A stretch of 64,000 nucleotides of DNA. It comes from Bacillus paramycoides (GTDB taxonomy: Bacteria; Bacillota; Bacilli; Bacillales; Bacillaceae_G). The position numbers and the translations under genes were made by a program. A model generated the notes under the pieces. The model did not search any database. It had not been told where the DNA came from and was given only the letters and a program-made list of their open reading frames with translations. The first letter of the stretch is position 1, and each line of letters opens with the position of its first letter. Shown piece by piece: positions 28,764 to 36,759 of the stretch. The DNA lies in the NCBI RefSeq assembly GCF_001884235.1, contig NZ_MAOI01000107.1, positions 90,435 through 154,434 of the forward strand, written 5' to 3'.

Positions 28764-28792
28764 TTGACAAAAAGGCTTTCTCATGTGATAAT
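28764..28792 (+). promoter_or_regulatory. Sigma-A promoter of the class II aldolase-like gene
   Basis: TTGACA (28764-28769) and GATAAT (28787-28792) are separated by 17 bp. Transcription would start about 80 nt before the gene at 28883. Confidence 0.75.
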
Positions 28793-28882
28793 TCAATTAA
28801 ATTTTTAGAATAATCAAAAAATAACTCCTTTTACATAGAAAGGATTTGAACATTATATTAATATTACGCCGGGGGTGACGAA

Positions 28883-29512
28883 ATGTTATTTTTTCTGAAG
28901 AAATGGAATGAATTAAAAGATGTGAAAGCAGAGTTGGCACTTCGCGATTGGTTTTATGGCACAAAAATTAGTTTATCGATGTGTACGTCAAAAGAGCCAT
29001 TAACATTTTTAGTGAATGTAGAAGGAAGAGATAAAGGGTTATTTTCGGAAGAGGATTTTATCGTTGTAAATTGCATGTGTGAGCCAGTATTTGAGAACGA
29101 AGAAAAACCAGCTTCAGAATCTTTTATGCACGCGGATATTTATAAAAAAAGCAGTGCGGAATGTATTTTACAAGTGCAAACTGTAGATAGCCATTTAATG
29201 TCAGAGTTATATGGGAAAGAAGGAGAAGTAACATTCGAGAAACGCAGCGTGGAACGTGTTTTTGGAAAAGAAGGTATTACAGAAATGACAATTCCAATTG
29301 TAGAAGATGAAAAAAAGTTCGCTAATTTATTAGAAAGTAATGTTCCGAATTTTGTTGAAGGCGGAGGGGTAGTTCTTGTTCATAATTACGGAATGATTGT
29401 GTGGGGGAAAACTCCAGAAGAAGCGAAAAAATGGTTGGAAGGTATAGAGTATTTAATGAACTATCACGTAAAGCTTTTAATGATAAAAGGGGCAAAAAGT
29501 TCTGTGATATAA
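28883..29512 (+). CDS. Class II aldolase/MtnB-like protein lacking zinc ligands
   Basis: A 209-aa protein with the class II aldolase/adducin fold, closest in my judgement to methylthioribulose-1-phosphate dehydratase (MtnB). The expected sites can be aligned: ASESFMHADIYKK holds the region of the catalytic Glu; ILQVQTVDS (Gln97, Gln99) sits where the family has HTHS; VHNYGMIVWGK (Tyr169) sits where the family has a zinc-binding His. All three zinc ligands are therefore replaced, so it is probably not a working lyase. GGGGGTG precedes the start. It is a single-gene unit. Confidence 0.75.
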   Translation: MLFFLKKWNELKDVKAELALRDWFYGTKISLSMCTSKEPLTFLVNVEGRDKGLFSEEDFIVVNCMCEPVFENEEKPASESFMHADIYKKSSAECILQVQTVDSHLMSELYGKEGEVTFEKRSVERVFGKEGITEMTIPIVEDEKKFANLLESNVPNFVEGGGVVLVHNYGMIVWGKTPEEAKKWLEGIEYLMNYHVKLLMIKGAKSSVI

Positions 29513-29545
29513 AAATTTATTAACAATGGTTATCATTTCAAATAA

Positions 29546-29560
29546 ATGAAAGCGTTTTAA
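29546..29560 (+). promoter_or_regulatory. cre-like site upstream of the AcuB-like gene
   Basis: ATGAAAGCGTTTTAA matches the cre consensus WTGNAANCGNWNNCW except for the conserved C near its end. B. subtilis acuABC is CcpA-controlled, which makes the site plausible. Confidence 0.35.
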
Positions 29561-29636
29561 AAATAATTTTACTCATAAAATATAGGTCTCCTTATTATAT
29601 ATAGATTACATGTTGACATGTAAGGAGGAACATATT

Positions 29637-30260
29637 TTGCGAGTTAAATATCATTTTCTGCCGAAACAGCAGGTTACCTTTTGCAAAATGAATGATTCCG
29701 GTGAACGGGCATTGCAAATTATGAATGAAACGGGATTTCGAGCGATCCCTGTATTAGCAGAAGATGAGAAGAAATTCACAGGGATTATTTATAAAGTAGA
29801 CCTTTTAGAAAAAAAGTGTAATAGCGGATTAGAACATGTAAGTACGGGAGATGTGCTGGAAGATTCATATGCGTTTATTTTTGAAAAGGATTCTTTTTTC
29901 AGAGCTTTTTATGTTATTCGTCGTCTTCCATTTTTAGCGGTTTTAAATGATTATAATGAATTTGTTGGTATTTTAACACATTCTAATGTATTTGATGTTA
30001 TTGAAGATTCGTTCGGTATGCGAACGGGTGGGTATATATTAACGATTGCAACACAAGATTGTAAGGGAACGATTAAAGAAATTGGGACATTGTTAAAGGC
30101 ATACAATATCGGTGGAATGTTTACTTTAGATAACGGTGATCAATATATTCGCCGTGTTATCGTAAATATATCAGATGAGTTAAATGAAAAAACATTAAAA
30201 CAATTAATTGGAAGAATAGAGAAAAAGGGATTTCGGGTGAGTCACGTAGATTATATTTAA
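29637..30260 (+). CDS. AcuB-like CBS-ACT domain protein
   Basis: A 207-aa cytoplasmic protein. It has a degenerate pair of CBS domains (about 8-128; MNETGFRAIPVLAEDEKKF, FVGILTHSNVF) and a C-terminal ACT-like domain (about 138-207; YILTIATQDCKGTIKEIG). This order matches AcuB. The TTG at 29637 is 8 nt after a perfect AAGGAGG; the next upstream in-frame start overlaps that site. CBS and ACT modules usually bind nucleotides and amino acids. No acuA or acuC is adjacent, so its partner is unknown. Confidence 0.78.
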   Translation: MRVKYHFLPKQQVTFCKMNDSGERALQIMNETGFRAIPVLAEDEKKFTGIIYKVDLLEKKCNSGLEHVSTGDVLEDSYAFIFEKDSFFRAFYVIRRLPFLAVLNDYNEFVGILTHSNVFDVIEDSFGMRTGGYILTIATQDCKGTIKEIGTLLKAYNIGGMFTLDNGDQYIRRVIVNISDELNEKTLKQLIGRIEKKGFRVSHVDYI

Positions 30261-30264
30261 ATTG

Positions 30265-30306
30265 AAAAAGGTACTCATCTACTATGTGTAGATGAGTACC
30301 TTTTTT
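30265..30306. terminator. Bidirectional terminator
   Basis: An 18-bp stem (AAAAAGGTACTCATCTAC with its complement) around TATGT, with A and T tracts at the ends. It serves the AcuB-like gene and the convergent deacetylase gene. Confidence 0.92.
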
Positions 30307-30323
30307 AGTAGGGTATATGAATT

Positions 30324-31094
30324 TTATTTCGAAACGGGTGGTGGAGATAATGCTAAATCAGATAAAAAGATGAAGTCTGCATGCTCGCGAATTTTAGGAA
30401 TAGAAGTTTCGATAACACGTGATGTAATTTCCCCTGGAGGGCCAACGTGTCCGATAGCTACCATAATGGGTTTTTCTTGAATTTTTTTTATGAGTAATTG
30501 GGCTTGTCTTGAAACATGATCTGCCGTATATACATCATCAAAAAATAGTTGGTTTTCAATAATAGGTACCCCTAATTGTTTACCGACTTTTGGGACAACA
30601 CTATTAGGGTTTGTTTTACTATCTAAATAAAATAAACCGTGTTTTTTACAGGCAGAAAGTATAAGACGTACAATTCTTTCATCAGCGGTTACTTTTGATC
30701 CCATATGATTGTTCATTCCAATTGCATGCGGCACTTCTTGAATTGCTTGTTCGAGTCGATTGTTTATTTCTTCATCACTTAAATCTGTTGTAATCGCTTT
30801 TGGTCCAAGCCATTCTTTCTTTCCTTTAATTGGCTCCATTGGCATATGTATAATAACTTCATGACCTTTTTTATGGGCTGCTATCGCATCTTCTTTAGTG
30901 GAAGGCAGAAATGGCATAACAGCAATAGTGAGTGGAATAGGAAGTGATAACATTTTATCCGTTCCTTTCATATTATTGCCGAAATCATCGATGACAATAG
31001 CAACTTTATTCGTATGGGCGTTTGCTTGAATAGGAAATAAGAAAAAGGGTACGAACAGGGTAAAAACGAGCAATGTAATAGTATATTTGCGCAT
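30324..31094 (-). CDS. Secreted divergent polysaccharide deacetylase (YibQ/DUF610 family)
   Basis: A 256-aa exported protein. The signal peptide RKYTITLLVFTLFVPFFLF ends at QANA with cleavage before HTN. The catalytic domain has AIVIDDFGNN, PLTIAVMPFLPST, GHEVIIHMPMEP, GMNNHMGSKVTAD and GHVGPPG, matching divergent polysaccharide deacetylase family 2. The paired Asp in IDDFG and the His residues in IHMPM are the likely metal-site residues. It probably acts on cell-wall or exopolysaccharide sugars outside the membrane. The substrate is not known. Confidence 0.85.
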   Translation of the reverse strand: MRKYTITLLVFTLFVPFFLFPIQANAHTNKVAIVIDDFGNNMKGTDKMLSLPIPLTIAVMPFLPSTKEDAIAAHKKGHEVIIHMPMEPIKGKKEWLGPKAITTDLSDEEINNRLEQAIQEVPHAIGMNNHMGSKVTADERIVRLILSACKKHGLFYLDSKTNPNSVVPKVGKQLGVPIIENQLFFDDVYTADHVSRQAQLLIKKIQEKPIMVAIGHVGPPGEITSRVIETSIPKIREHADFIFLSDLALSPPPVSK

Positions 31095-31431
31095 ATAAAT
31101 ATTTCCTTTCTATTTTATAAATCATCATTATGTTTTGCGTTTTTATATAAATTAAACAAAAAATGTCGAAGAAAAGTATATGGAAAATGGAGAACCCACT
31201 GTTTACTTGGTATTTATAAAAAAAGAAGATGAAAAAAATGTCTATTATTGCGAATGTATTTACAAAGATAGAATAATTTGTAATAATTCTCAAAGTGAGG
31301 GTAAAGATTTGTAAATTACAGGGAGAAAATGTTTAAATTTCTGATTTTTCAAATTTGAATGTGATTAAGAAGTTGAAAGATCAATGTAGAAGTGAAGTTG
31401 AGAGCATGGAAGAATACTAAGGGGGATATGG
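31095..31431. other. Intergenic region with a possible Spo0A box
   Basis: About 340 nt of AT-rich sequence without a credible gene. It contains TGTCGAA at 31164-31170, an exact match to the core Spo0A box, between the deacetylase and the Spo0E-like gene. No clear core promoter was found. A short imperfect inverted repeat lies at 31271-31291. Confidence 0.45.
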
Positions 31432-31713
31432 ATGTTTACTGTAAAAAGGAAGTACACATTAGAAAAGCTTTCGCATGATATTCATATGAAACGTGAAGAA
31501 ATGATTCAATCAGGATTGACAAGTGGATTAAATAGTATGGAGACAATTCAAGTTAGTCAAGAATTGGACAAGCTTATTTTACAGTATCAGCGTTATAAAG
31601 AAAAACAAACACCGAAATGGTTTTCAATTATAAAGGCACCTATTTTTCAAATAGGGTATGAAGGAAAATCGAGTAATTTTTGGCGAATGCTTGTGGCTGG
31701 TTTTATGAAATAA
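31432..31713 (+). CDS. Spo0E-like aspartyl-phosphate phosphatase
   Basis: A 93-aa protein of the Spo0E/YisI family, which dephosphorylates Spo0A~P and so delays sporulation. The signature SQELDKLILQYQR matches the SxxLDxLI core. It begins with a short basic segment (FTVKRKYTLEKL) and has an extended C-terminal tail of about 35 residues beyond the helical hairpin. AAGGGGG precedes the start. It is convergent with a KinD-like kinase gene, placing a kinase and a phosphatase of the same phosphorelay side by side. Confidence 0.85.
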   Translation: MFTVKRKYTLEKLSHDIHMKREEMIQSGLTSGLNSMETIQVSQELDKLILQYQRYKEKQTPKWFSIIKAPIFQIGYEGKSSNFWRMLVAGFMK

Positions 31714-31749
31714 GTATAATTATCCTTTTGGGATAAGGATAATTATACT
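31713..31749. terminator. Long palindromic hairpin between convergent genes
   Basis: A perfect 15-bp stem, AGTATAATTATCCTT with AAGGATAATTATACT, around TTGGGAT. It has no U-tract. It contains the stop codon of the minus-strand kinase gene. Confidence 0.7.
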
Positions 31750-33239
31750 CTGTGTAATGGAATCTCGATATGAACTGTCGTTCCTTTGCTTTCTTTACTA
31801 TCAATAAAAATGTGCCCATTGTACATCTCTACAATTCGTTTACATATGACAAGTCCAAGACCTGTTCCAGTATCTTTATTAGTAAAGAACGGATGAAAGA
31901 GGTGTTTTTGAATATGTTTTGGAATTCCTTTTCCGGTATCAATAATTTGCAATTGTGCGTGTTTTTCATTGTTTGTTACTACAATAGTTAATGTATCCCC
32001 AGAAGCCATAGCTTCAATTGCATTTTTGGTAATATTTAAAACCACTTGTTTCATATGGTCTTTTGAGCAACGTATATGAACAGGGTGGTCTGGCAAATGT
32101 AAATGGAATATAATATTATGCAAATTCGCCTCAGATTGAATAATTACTGCTACCTCATTAAGAATCGTTCTTACATCATATATTTGTTCAATGATGGCAG
32201 TTGGCTTTCCAAGAATAAGAAATTCGCTTACAATCTCATTAATACGTTCTATTTCTTGTTCAATCACTGAAAAGTAGAACTGATCCTGCTCATCTCTATA
32301 TTTCTCTTTTAATAGAGCAACGAGTCCTTTAATTCCAGTAAGAGGATTACGGATTTCGTGAGCTGTACTAGCCGCAAAAGTTCCAACCAATTCAATTTTT
32401 TGTAGTTCATTTTGTTGTCTTTCTAGTTTTGTTTGCCGTTTTAATAACATATATTGAACAAGTAAAAATAAAATAGACATTAAAAATAAAGTAGCTGTAC
32501 ATTCTATTGAAACTAACCGGTATAAGGTTTGTTGATGAATAGGTAACGGAGAAACAGAGACCTTCCAGTTTAATCTTTGGAGTGGGGTAGTAAGCATATT
32601 AGAATGCTCATCGCTTGTTTCATTATTATCATCGGTTAGAAAAACTACATCGTGTTTATCAGTCACTTCGAAATGATATTGTGGTTTAATAGCATTTAAA
32701 GAGGATGAAATGTAGTCAAAGCGTAAACTAGCTAACAATAATCCAGAGAGTTCCTTTTGTTTATTAAATATTGGAGAGGCAATCATAATAGCCTGATGCC
32801 CAAGGACGCGATCTGTTATAACTGATGATACAGTTGTTTTCTTAGATTGTAATGCATCTTGAATGTACTTGCGGTCAGAGACATCAACGTGCGTTGATTC
32901 ACCTTCGGATGCGAGTGTAATTATCCCATCTGTCGTAGCGTAATATAGACCAGAAAAACGTTCATCATTTCCATCTGTATCGTGTACAATCTGTTTAATT
33001 CCATTTATGTTTCCTGTTTCGGTTCCTACAACTTTTGCGAGCATTTCTAAGGCAGAAATAGCTTCACCAAGGTGATGGTCCAAATAGTCTCTATATAAAA
33101 AGAGAACAGTATGAGCAGATAGTTTGTTTTCCTGTTTCATTTGATAAGTGTGATACGAAAAAAATGTGGCACCGATCCCTATCGTTGGCAGTATAACAAG
33201 CAGTATGTAACAAACTATGCTTTGTAATTTGACTTTCAA
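31743..33239 (-). CDS. KinD-like sensor histidine kinase with Cache domain
   Basis: A 498-aa membrane kinase. A first membrane segment (about 8-28) and a second one (about 245-268) flank a large extracytoplasmic double-Cache sensor with SGLYYATTDGIIT, DVSDRKYIQDAL and GHQAIMIASPIFN. The cytoplasmic part has HisKA (STAHEIRNPLTGIKGLVALL) and HATPase_c (NITKNAIEAMASGD, DTGKGIP, GTGLGLVICKRI). The HEIRNPL motif and domain order fit the sporulation kinases KinD/KinB. Cache domains usually bind small organic ligands. It ends within the shared hairpin. Confidence 0.88.
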   Translation of the reverse strand: MKVKLQSIVCYILLVILPTIGIGATFFSYHTYQMKQENKLSAHTVLFLYRDYLDHHLGEAISALEMLAKVVGTETGNINGIKQIVHDTDGNDERFSGLYYATTDGIITLASEGESTHVDVSDRKYIQDALQSKKTTVSSVITDRVLGHQAIMIASPIFNKQKELSGLLLASLRFDYISSSLNAIKPQYHFEVTDKHDVVFLTDDNNETSDEHSNMLTTPLQRLNWKVSVSPLPIHQQTLYRLVSIECTATLFLMSILFLLVQYMLLKRQTKLERQQNELQKIELVGTFAASTAHEIRNPLTGIKGLVALLKEKYRDEQDQFYFSVIEQEIERINEIVSEFLILGKPTAIIEQIYDVRTILNEVAVIIQSEANLHNIIFHLHLPDHPVHIRCSKDHMKQVVLNITKNAIEAMASGDTLTIVVTNNEKHAQLQIIDTGKGIPKHIQKHLFHPFFTNKDTGTGLGLVICKRIVEMYNGHIFIDSKESKGTTVHIEIPLHRV

Positions 33240-33432
33240 ATTTGGTACTCCTTCTTTTTTATTATCATTATATATAAACTATGTTAAAATTGTCATGTTT
33301 TTATTTAAGAATCATTTGCATTATATTAGGGAAAGGAAAAGGGATGAGTGAATGTTCATTCGGAAATTGTAATGAAGTACTACATTGCTTTTCTTTTTGT
33401 TGCGGAGAATTTAAGTGAAGGGTTGAAATGGT

Positions 33433-33879
33433 ATGACATCAAATAATGAGCGAGAAGATATTTCTCAATCTCTAAAAGTATTTATTGCATTATCCCGTGT
33501 ACATCGTTCTGTTATGGATATTACAAATAAATCCATTCAAAGTAACGGATTAAATCCAACTGAGTTTGCTGTATTAGAACTCCTATATCATAAAGGAGGC
33601 CAACCACTTCAGCAAATTGGTGAGCGTATTTTAATAGCTAGTGGTAGCATTACATACGTTGTAGATAAGCTAGAGAAAAAAGGGCTTGTAAAGCGAATTC
33701 CATGTCCAAATGATAGACGTGTAATTTATGCACAATTAACGGAGTCTGGAGAGAACTTTATTGCTTCTATTTTTCCAGGTCATAAGCAAGTTATACATCA
33801 GTCTTTTGAAATGTTAACGAAGGATGAGAAGGATGAATTACTTGATCTATTGAAAAAAATCGGAAAGTATGAAAAATGA
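33433..33879 (+). CDS. MarR-family transcriptional regulator
   Basis: A 148-aa winged-helix regulator. The recognition region is PLQQIGERILIASGSITYVV and the wing is VKRIPCPNDRRVIYAQLTE. It begins with a short helix typical of MarR dimerisation. GAAGGG precedes the ATG. Its only cysteine lies in the wing (PCPNDRR), not in the N-terminal position used by OhrR. It is a single-gene unit with its own terminator; the effector and targets are not evident. Confidence 0.88.
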   Translation: MTSNNEREDISQSLKVFIALSRVHRSVMDITNKSIQSNGLNPTEFAVLELLYHKGGQPLQQIGERILIASGSITYVVDKLEKKGLVKRIPCPNDRRVIYAQLTESGENFIASIFPGHKQVIHQSFEMLTKDEKDELLDLLKKIGKYEK

Positions 33880-33896
33880 TGTTATGTTCCAAAGGG

Positions 33897-33926
33897 GCTT
33901 TGGATAAAGAAATCCAAAGCTTTTTT
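33897..33926 (+). terminator. Terminator after the MarR gene
   Basis: GCTTTGGAT pairs with ATCCAAAGC, followed by TTTTTT. Confidence 0.9.
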
Positions 33927-34040
33927 GTTTGCATATAATCAAGACAGTAACTGCCGAATTTTACTGAAGAATAAGAGGAGATTCGTAAGTAAGCATTGAA
34001 TTATAGTAAAGATACATATAATGGAGAGGGGGGCTCGTTC

Positions 34041-35735
34041 ATGTCATTTAAAGACTATGAATATAAACGGCCAAATATTGAAGAAATAAAAGAGAAATTT
34101 ACTGTTGCTTTAGAAAAATTCGATAATGCAAAAACGATTGAAGAACAAAAACAAGTAATCAATTCAATTAATGAAATTCGCAATGATTTTGGTACAATGG
34201 GGAATCTTTGTTACATTCGTCATTCTGTGGATACGACAGATGCCTTTTATAAGGAAGAACAAGATTTCTTTGATGAATACTCTCCAGTTGTGCAAGGTTA
34301 TGGAACGAAGTATTATAAAGCGTTAATTAATTCTCCATTCCGTGAAGAATTAGAAGCATATTATGGGAAACAATTATTTGCTTTAGCTGAATGTGATTTA
34401 AAAACATATTCAGATGAAGTAGTGAAAGATTTACAATTAGAGAATAAATTGTCTTCACAATATACACAGTTATTAGCATCTGCAAAAATTGACTTTGCAG
34501 GAGAAGAAAGAACGTTATCGCAACTTATTCCTTTTATGCAAGGAAAAGAAAGAGGCGAACGTAAGGCAGCAAGTGAAGCATACTACGGATTTTTAGCTGA
34601 GAATGAGGGAGAATTAGATCGTATTTATGATGAGCTTGTTAAAGTGAGAACGAAAATCGCGAAATCACTTGGTTTCAAGAACTTTGTTGAATTAGGATAT
34701 GCAAGAATGTATCGTACAGATTATAATGCTGAAATGGTTGCGAACTATCGTCAGCAAGTATTGGATTACATAGTTCCGGTTGCAACAGAGTTAAGAAATA
34801 GACAAAAAGCACGCATCGGTGTAGAAAAGCTCGCTTATTATGATGAAAACTTTGAGTTTGCTACAGGTAACCCAACGCCAAAAGGAGATGCGGATTGGAT
34901 TATTAATCATGGGAAAACGATGTATAAAGAGTTATCAGCTGAAACAGATGAATTTTTCAATTTTATGCTAGATAACGATTTATTAGATTTAGTTGCGAAA
35001 AAAGGAAAAGCTGGTGGCGGATATTGTACATATATCGAGAATTATAAAGCGCCGTTCATTTTCTCAAACTTTAATGGAACGTCTGGTGACATTGATGTAC
35101 TAACACATGAAGCGGGCCATGCTTTCCAAGTATATGAAAGTCGTAAATATGAAATTCCAGAGTATAATTGGCCAACATATGAAGCGTGTGAAATTCATTC
35201 TATGAGTATGGAATTCTTTACATGGCCATGGATGAAGTTATTCTTTGAAGAAGATGCAGATAAATATTATTTCTCACACTTAAGTTCAGCTCTTCTATTT
35301 TTACCGTACGGTGTATCTGTTGATGAGTATCAGCATTATGTATATGAAAATCCAGAAGCATCACCAGCAGAGCGTAAGTCAGCATGGCGTAACATAGAGA
35401 AGAAGTATTTACCACATCGTGATTATGAAGATAATGATTATTTAGAGCGCGGTGGTTTCTGGCAACGTCAGGGACATATTTATAGTTCACCGTTCTACTA
35501 TATTGACTACACGCTAGCTCAAATTTGTGCACTACAATTTTGGAAACGTGCGAGAGATAATAGACAAGAGGCATGGGAAGATTATGTGAATCTTTGTCAA
35601 CAAGGTGGAAGTAAGTCATTCTTAGAATTAGTAGAAGTTGCAAATTTAACATCGCCATTTGCTGAAGGTTGTGTAAAAAGTGTAATTACAGAAATTGAAG
35701 CATGGTTACGCGCAGTAGACGACACAAAATTGTAA
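34041..35735 (+). CDS. M3-family oligoendopeptidase (PepF type)
   Basis: A 564-aa cytoplasmic zinc metallopeptidase that degrades short peptides. The zinc motif is THEAGHAFQ (HExxH), with the third ligand in the YEACEIHSMSMEF region. An N-terminal helical domain of about 200 residues precedes the catalytic domain. ATG 34041 is preferred because GGAGAGGGGGG lies just upstream; a longer frame starts at 33996 without a comparable signal. It is monocistronic. The 138 nt after it carry only short repeats and no convincing gene. Confidence 0.92.
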   Translation: MSFKDYEYKRPNIEEIKEKFTVALEKFDNAKTIEEQKQVINSINEIRNDFGTMGNLCYIRHSVDTTDAFYKEEQDFFDEYSPVVQGYGTKYYKALINSPFREELEAYYGKQLFALAECDLKTYSDEVVKDLQLENKLSSQYTQLLASAKIDFAGEERTLSQLIPFMQGKERGERKAASEAYYGFLAENEGELDRIYDELVKVRTKIAKSLGFKNFVELGYARMYRTDYNAEMVANYRQQVLDYIVPVATELRNRQKARIGVEKLAYYDENFEFATGNPTPKGDADWIINHGKTMYKELSAETDEFFNFMLDNDLLDLVAKKGKAGGGYCTYIENYKAPFIFSNFNGTSGDIDVLTHEAGHAFQVYESRKYEIPEYNWPTYEACEIHSMSMEFFTWPWMKLFFEEDADKYYFSHLSSALLFLPYGVSVDEYQHYVYENPEASPAERKSAWRNIEKKYLPHRDYEDNDYLERGGFWQRQGHIYSSPFYYIDYTLAQICALQFWKRARDNRQEAWEDYVNLCQQGGSKSFLELVEVANLTSPFAEGCVKSVITEIEAWLRAVDDTKL

Positions 35736-35873
35736 AAAAGCATGCGTTTTTTCACATGTTTAACATCGACATAATGGAAAAATGATGAGATAATAAAAGA
35801 AAATTCAGAATTATTAACGGGGTGTTTCTAATAAGGAGCACCTCTTTTCACCAACAAAAGGGGGGAAAGAATT

Positions 35874-36407
35874 ATGCTTCAATCTAATATGGATGTTAGT
35901 TTAGAAACTTTAGTGCACTCATTACAGTCTACACGAAGCACACTGTTATCAGAAATTGAAATGTTAAACGATACGGAGGTGAATGTAAAGCCACGCCGTG
36001 ATAAATGGAGTATTATTCAAATTTTGCATCACTTACATTTAGTTGAACAGTCTGTCACATCTGCCCTTGTATATGCTTTGCAAAAAAAAGAAAGAAAACT
36101 TGCTCCATTTAAAGACCTCCAGCTTACGCTTGATCGCACACATAAACGAGAAGCTCCTCAACAAATGAAACCAACAGAAACATTAATGAAAAAACTACAA
36201 GGCATTCAATTACTAGAACATTCACGACAAGAATTATTACACGCGCTGCATAGCGTAATAGATGAAAAAGAATTATTTGAAAACGGATTAAAGCATCCTG
36301 TTTTTAATGATTTGAATTTATACCAATGGGTTCAATTTCTTGATTTGCATGAGCAAAGACATCTTACACAACTAAAAGAAGCGAAACATGCAATTTTACA
36401 GCGTTAA
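35874..36407 (+). CDS. DinB/YfiT-like four-helix metalloprotein
   Basis: A 177-aa protein of the DinB superfamily. The metal-site histidines appear in ILHHLHLVEQ (about residue 60) and in LDLHEQRHLTQL (about 162). The conserved WSIIQILHH helix is present. Members often act as thiol-dependent transferases, for example with bacillithiol; the role of this one is unknown. AAGGGGGG precedes the start. Its stop codon TAA coincides with the first bases of a bcr-type repeat, so the native 3' end may have been replaced. Confidence 0.85.
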   Translation: MLQSNMDVSLETLVHSLQSTRSTLLSEIEMLNDTEVNVKPRRDKWSIIQILHHLHLVEQSVTSALVYALQKKERKLAPFKDLQLTLDRTHKREAPQQMKPTETLMKKLQGIQLLEHSRQELLHALHSVIDEKELFENGLKHPVFNDLNLYQWVQFLDLHEQRHLTQLKEAKHAILQR

Positions 36408-36530
36408 AGTGAAACTTTAATCGGTGGGGAGGCATCCCGCACCAATCGGGCATTTACGGGCAGCCTTACATCCGAATTTTGAGGTGGGAGTCTTACTGCC
36501 CACAAATAGCGGGATAAAGTGAAAGAAGTG
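36404..36530 (+). repeat. bcr1-like dispersed repeat (full-length copy)
   Basis: It begins TTAAAGTGAAACTTTAATC, continues GGTGGGGAGGCATCCCGC, passes CCAATCGGGCATTTACGGG and ends CACAAATAGCGGGATAAAG. The same ordered blocks occur in the copy at 12191. The internal palindromes would fold into a structured RNA. It starts at the stop codon of the DinB-like gene. Confidence 0.8.
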
Positions 36531-36622
36531 GGGAACCACTTCTTTTCTTTTTTACTTATGCATAGTTTTCTTTTACATTTTGGAATACTACATGGAGAAA
36601 AGAAAAGAAGGAGTTGAAAAAC

Positions 36623-36739
36623 ATGTCAAAGAAAAAGAGAGAAGAAGAGCGCGCTTGGAAAGCTCGAAAAGAAAATCAAAAGCCACATGGGAAAGTGAAA
36701 GCTTTTGCAGAATTAGTTGAAGGAACAGAAAAAACGTGA
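36623..36739 (+). CDS. Small charged protein of unknown function (38 aa)
   Basis: A 38-codon gene with a perfect ribosome site (GAAGGAG) and a terminator overlapping its stop. The product begins SKKKREEERAWKARKENQKP and continues HGKVKAFAELVEGTEKT. It is highly basic and soluble. The tidy transcription-unit structure supports expression. I do not recognise a family. Confidence 0.68.
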   Translation: MSKKKREEERAWKARKENQKPHGKVKAFAELVEGTEKT

Positions 36740-36759
36740 TGAACTCCATCACGTTTTTT
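36729..36759. terminator. Bidirectional terminator
   Basis: AAAAAACGTGATG pairs with CATCACGTTTTTT around AACTC. It serves the 38-aa gene and the convergent KinB-like gene. Confidence 0.9.

Noticed and set aside
35218-35658. 146-aa minus-strand frame inside the oligoendopeptidase gene
   Set aside because: Antisense to a conserved catalytic domain, no ribosome site.
36404-36530. Structured region considered as a riboswitch
   Set aside because: Its blocks recur elsewhere in the window next to unrelated genes, so it is a dispersed repeat.
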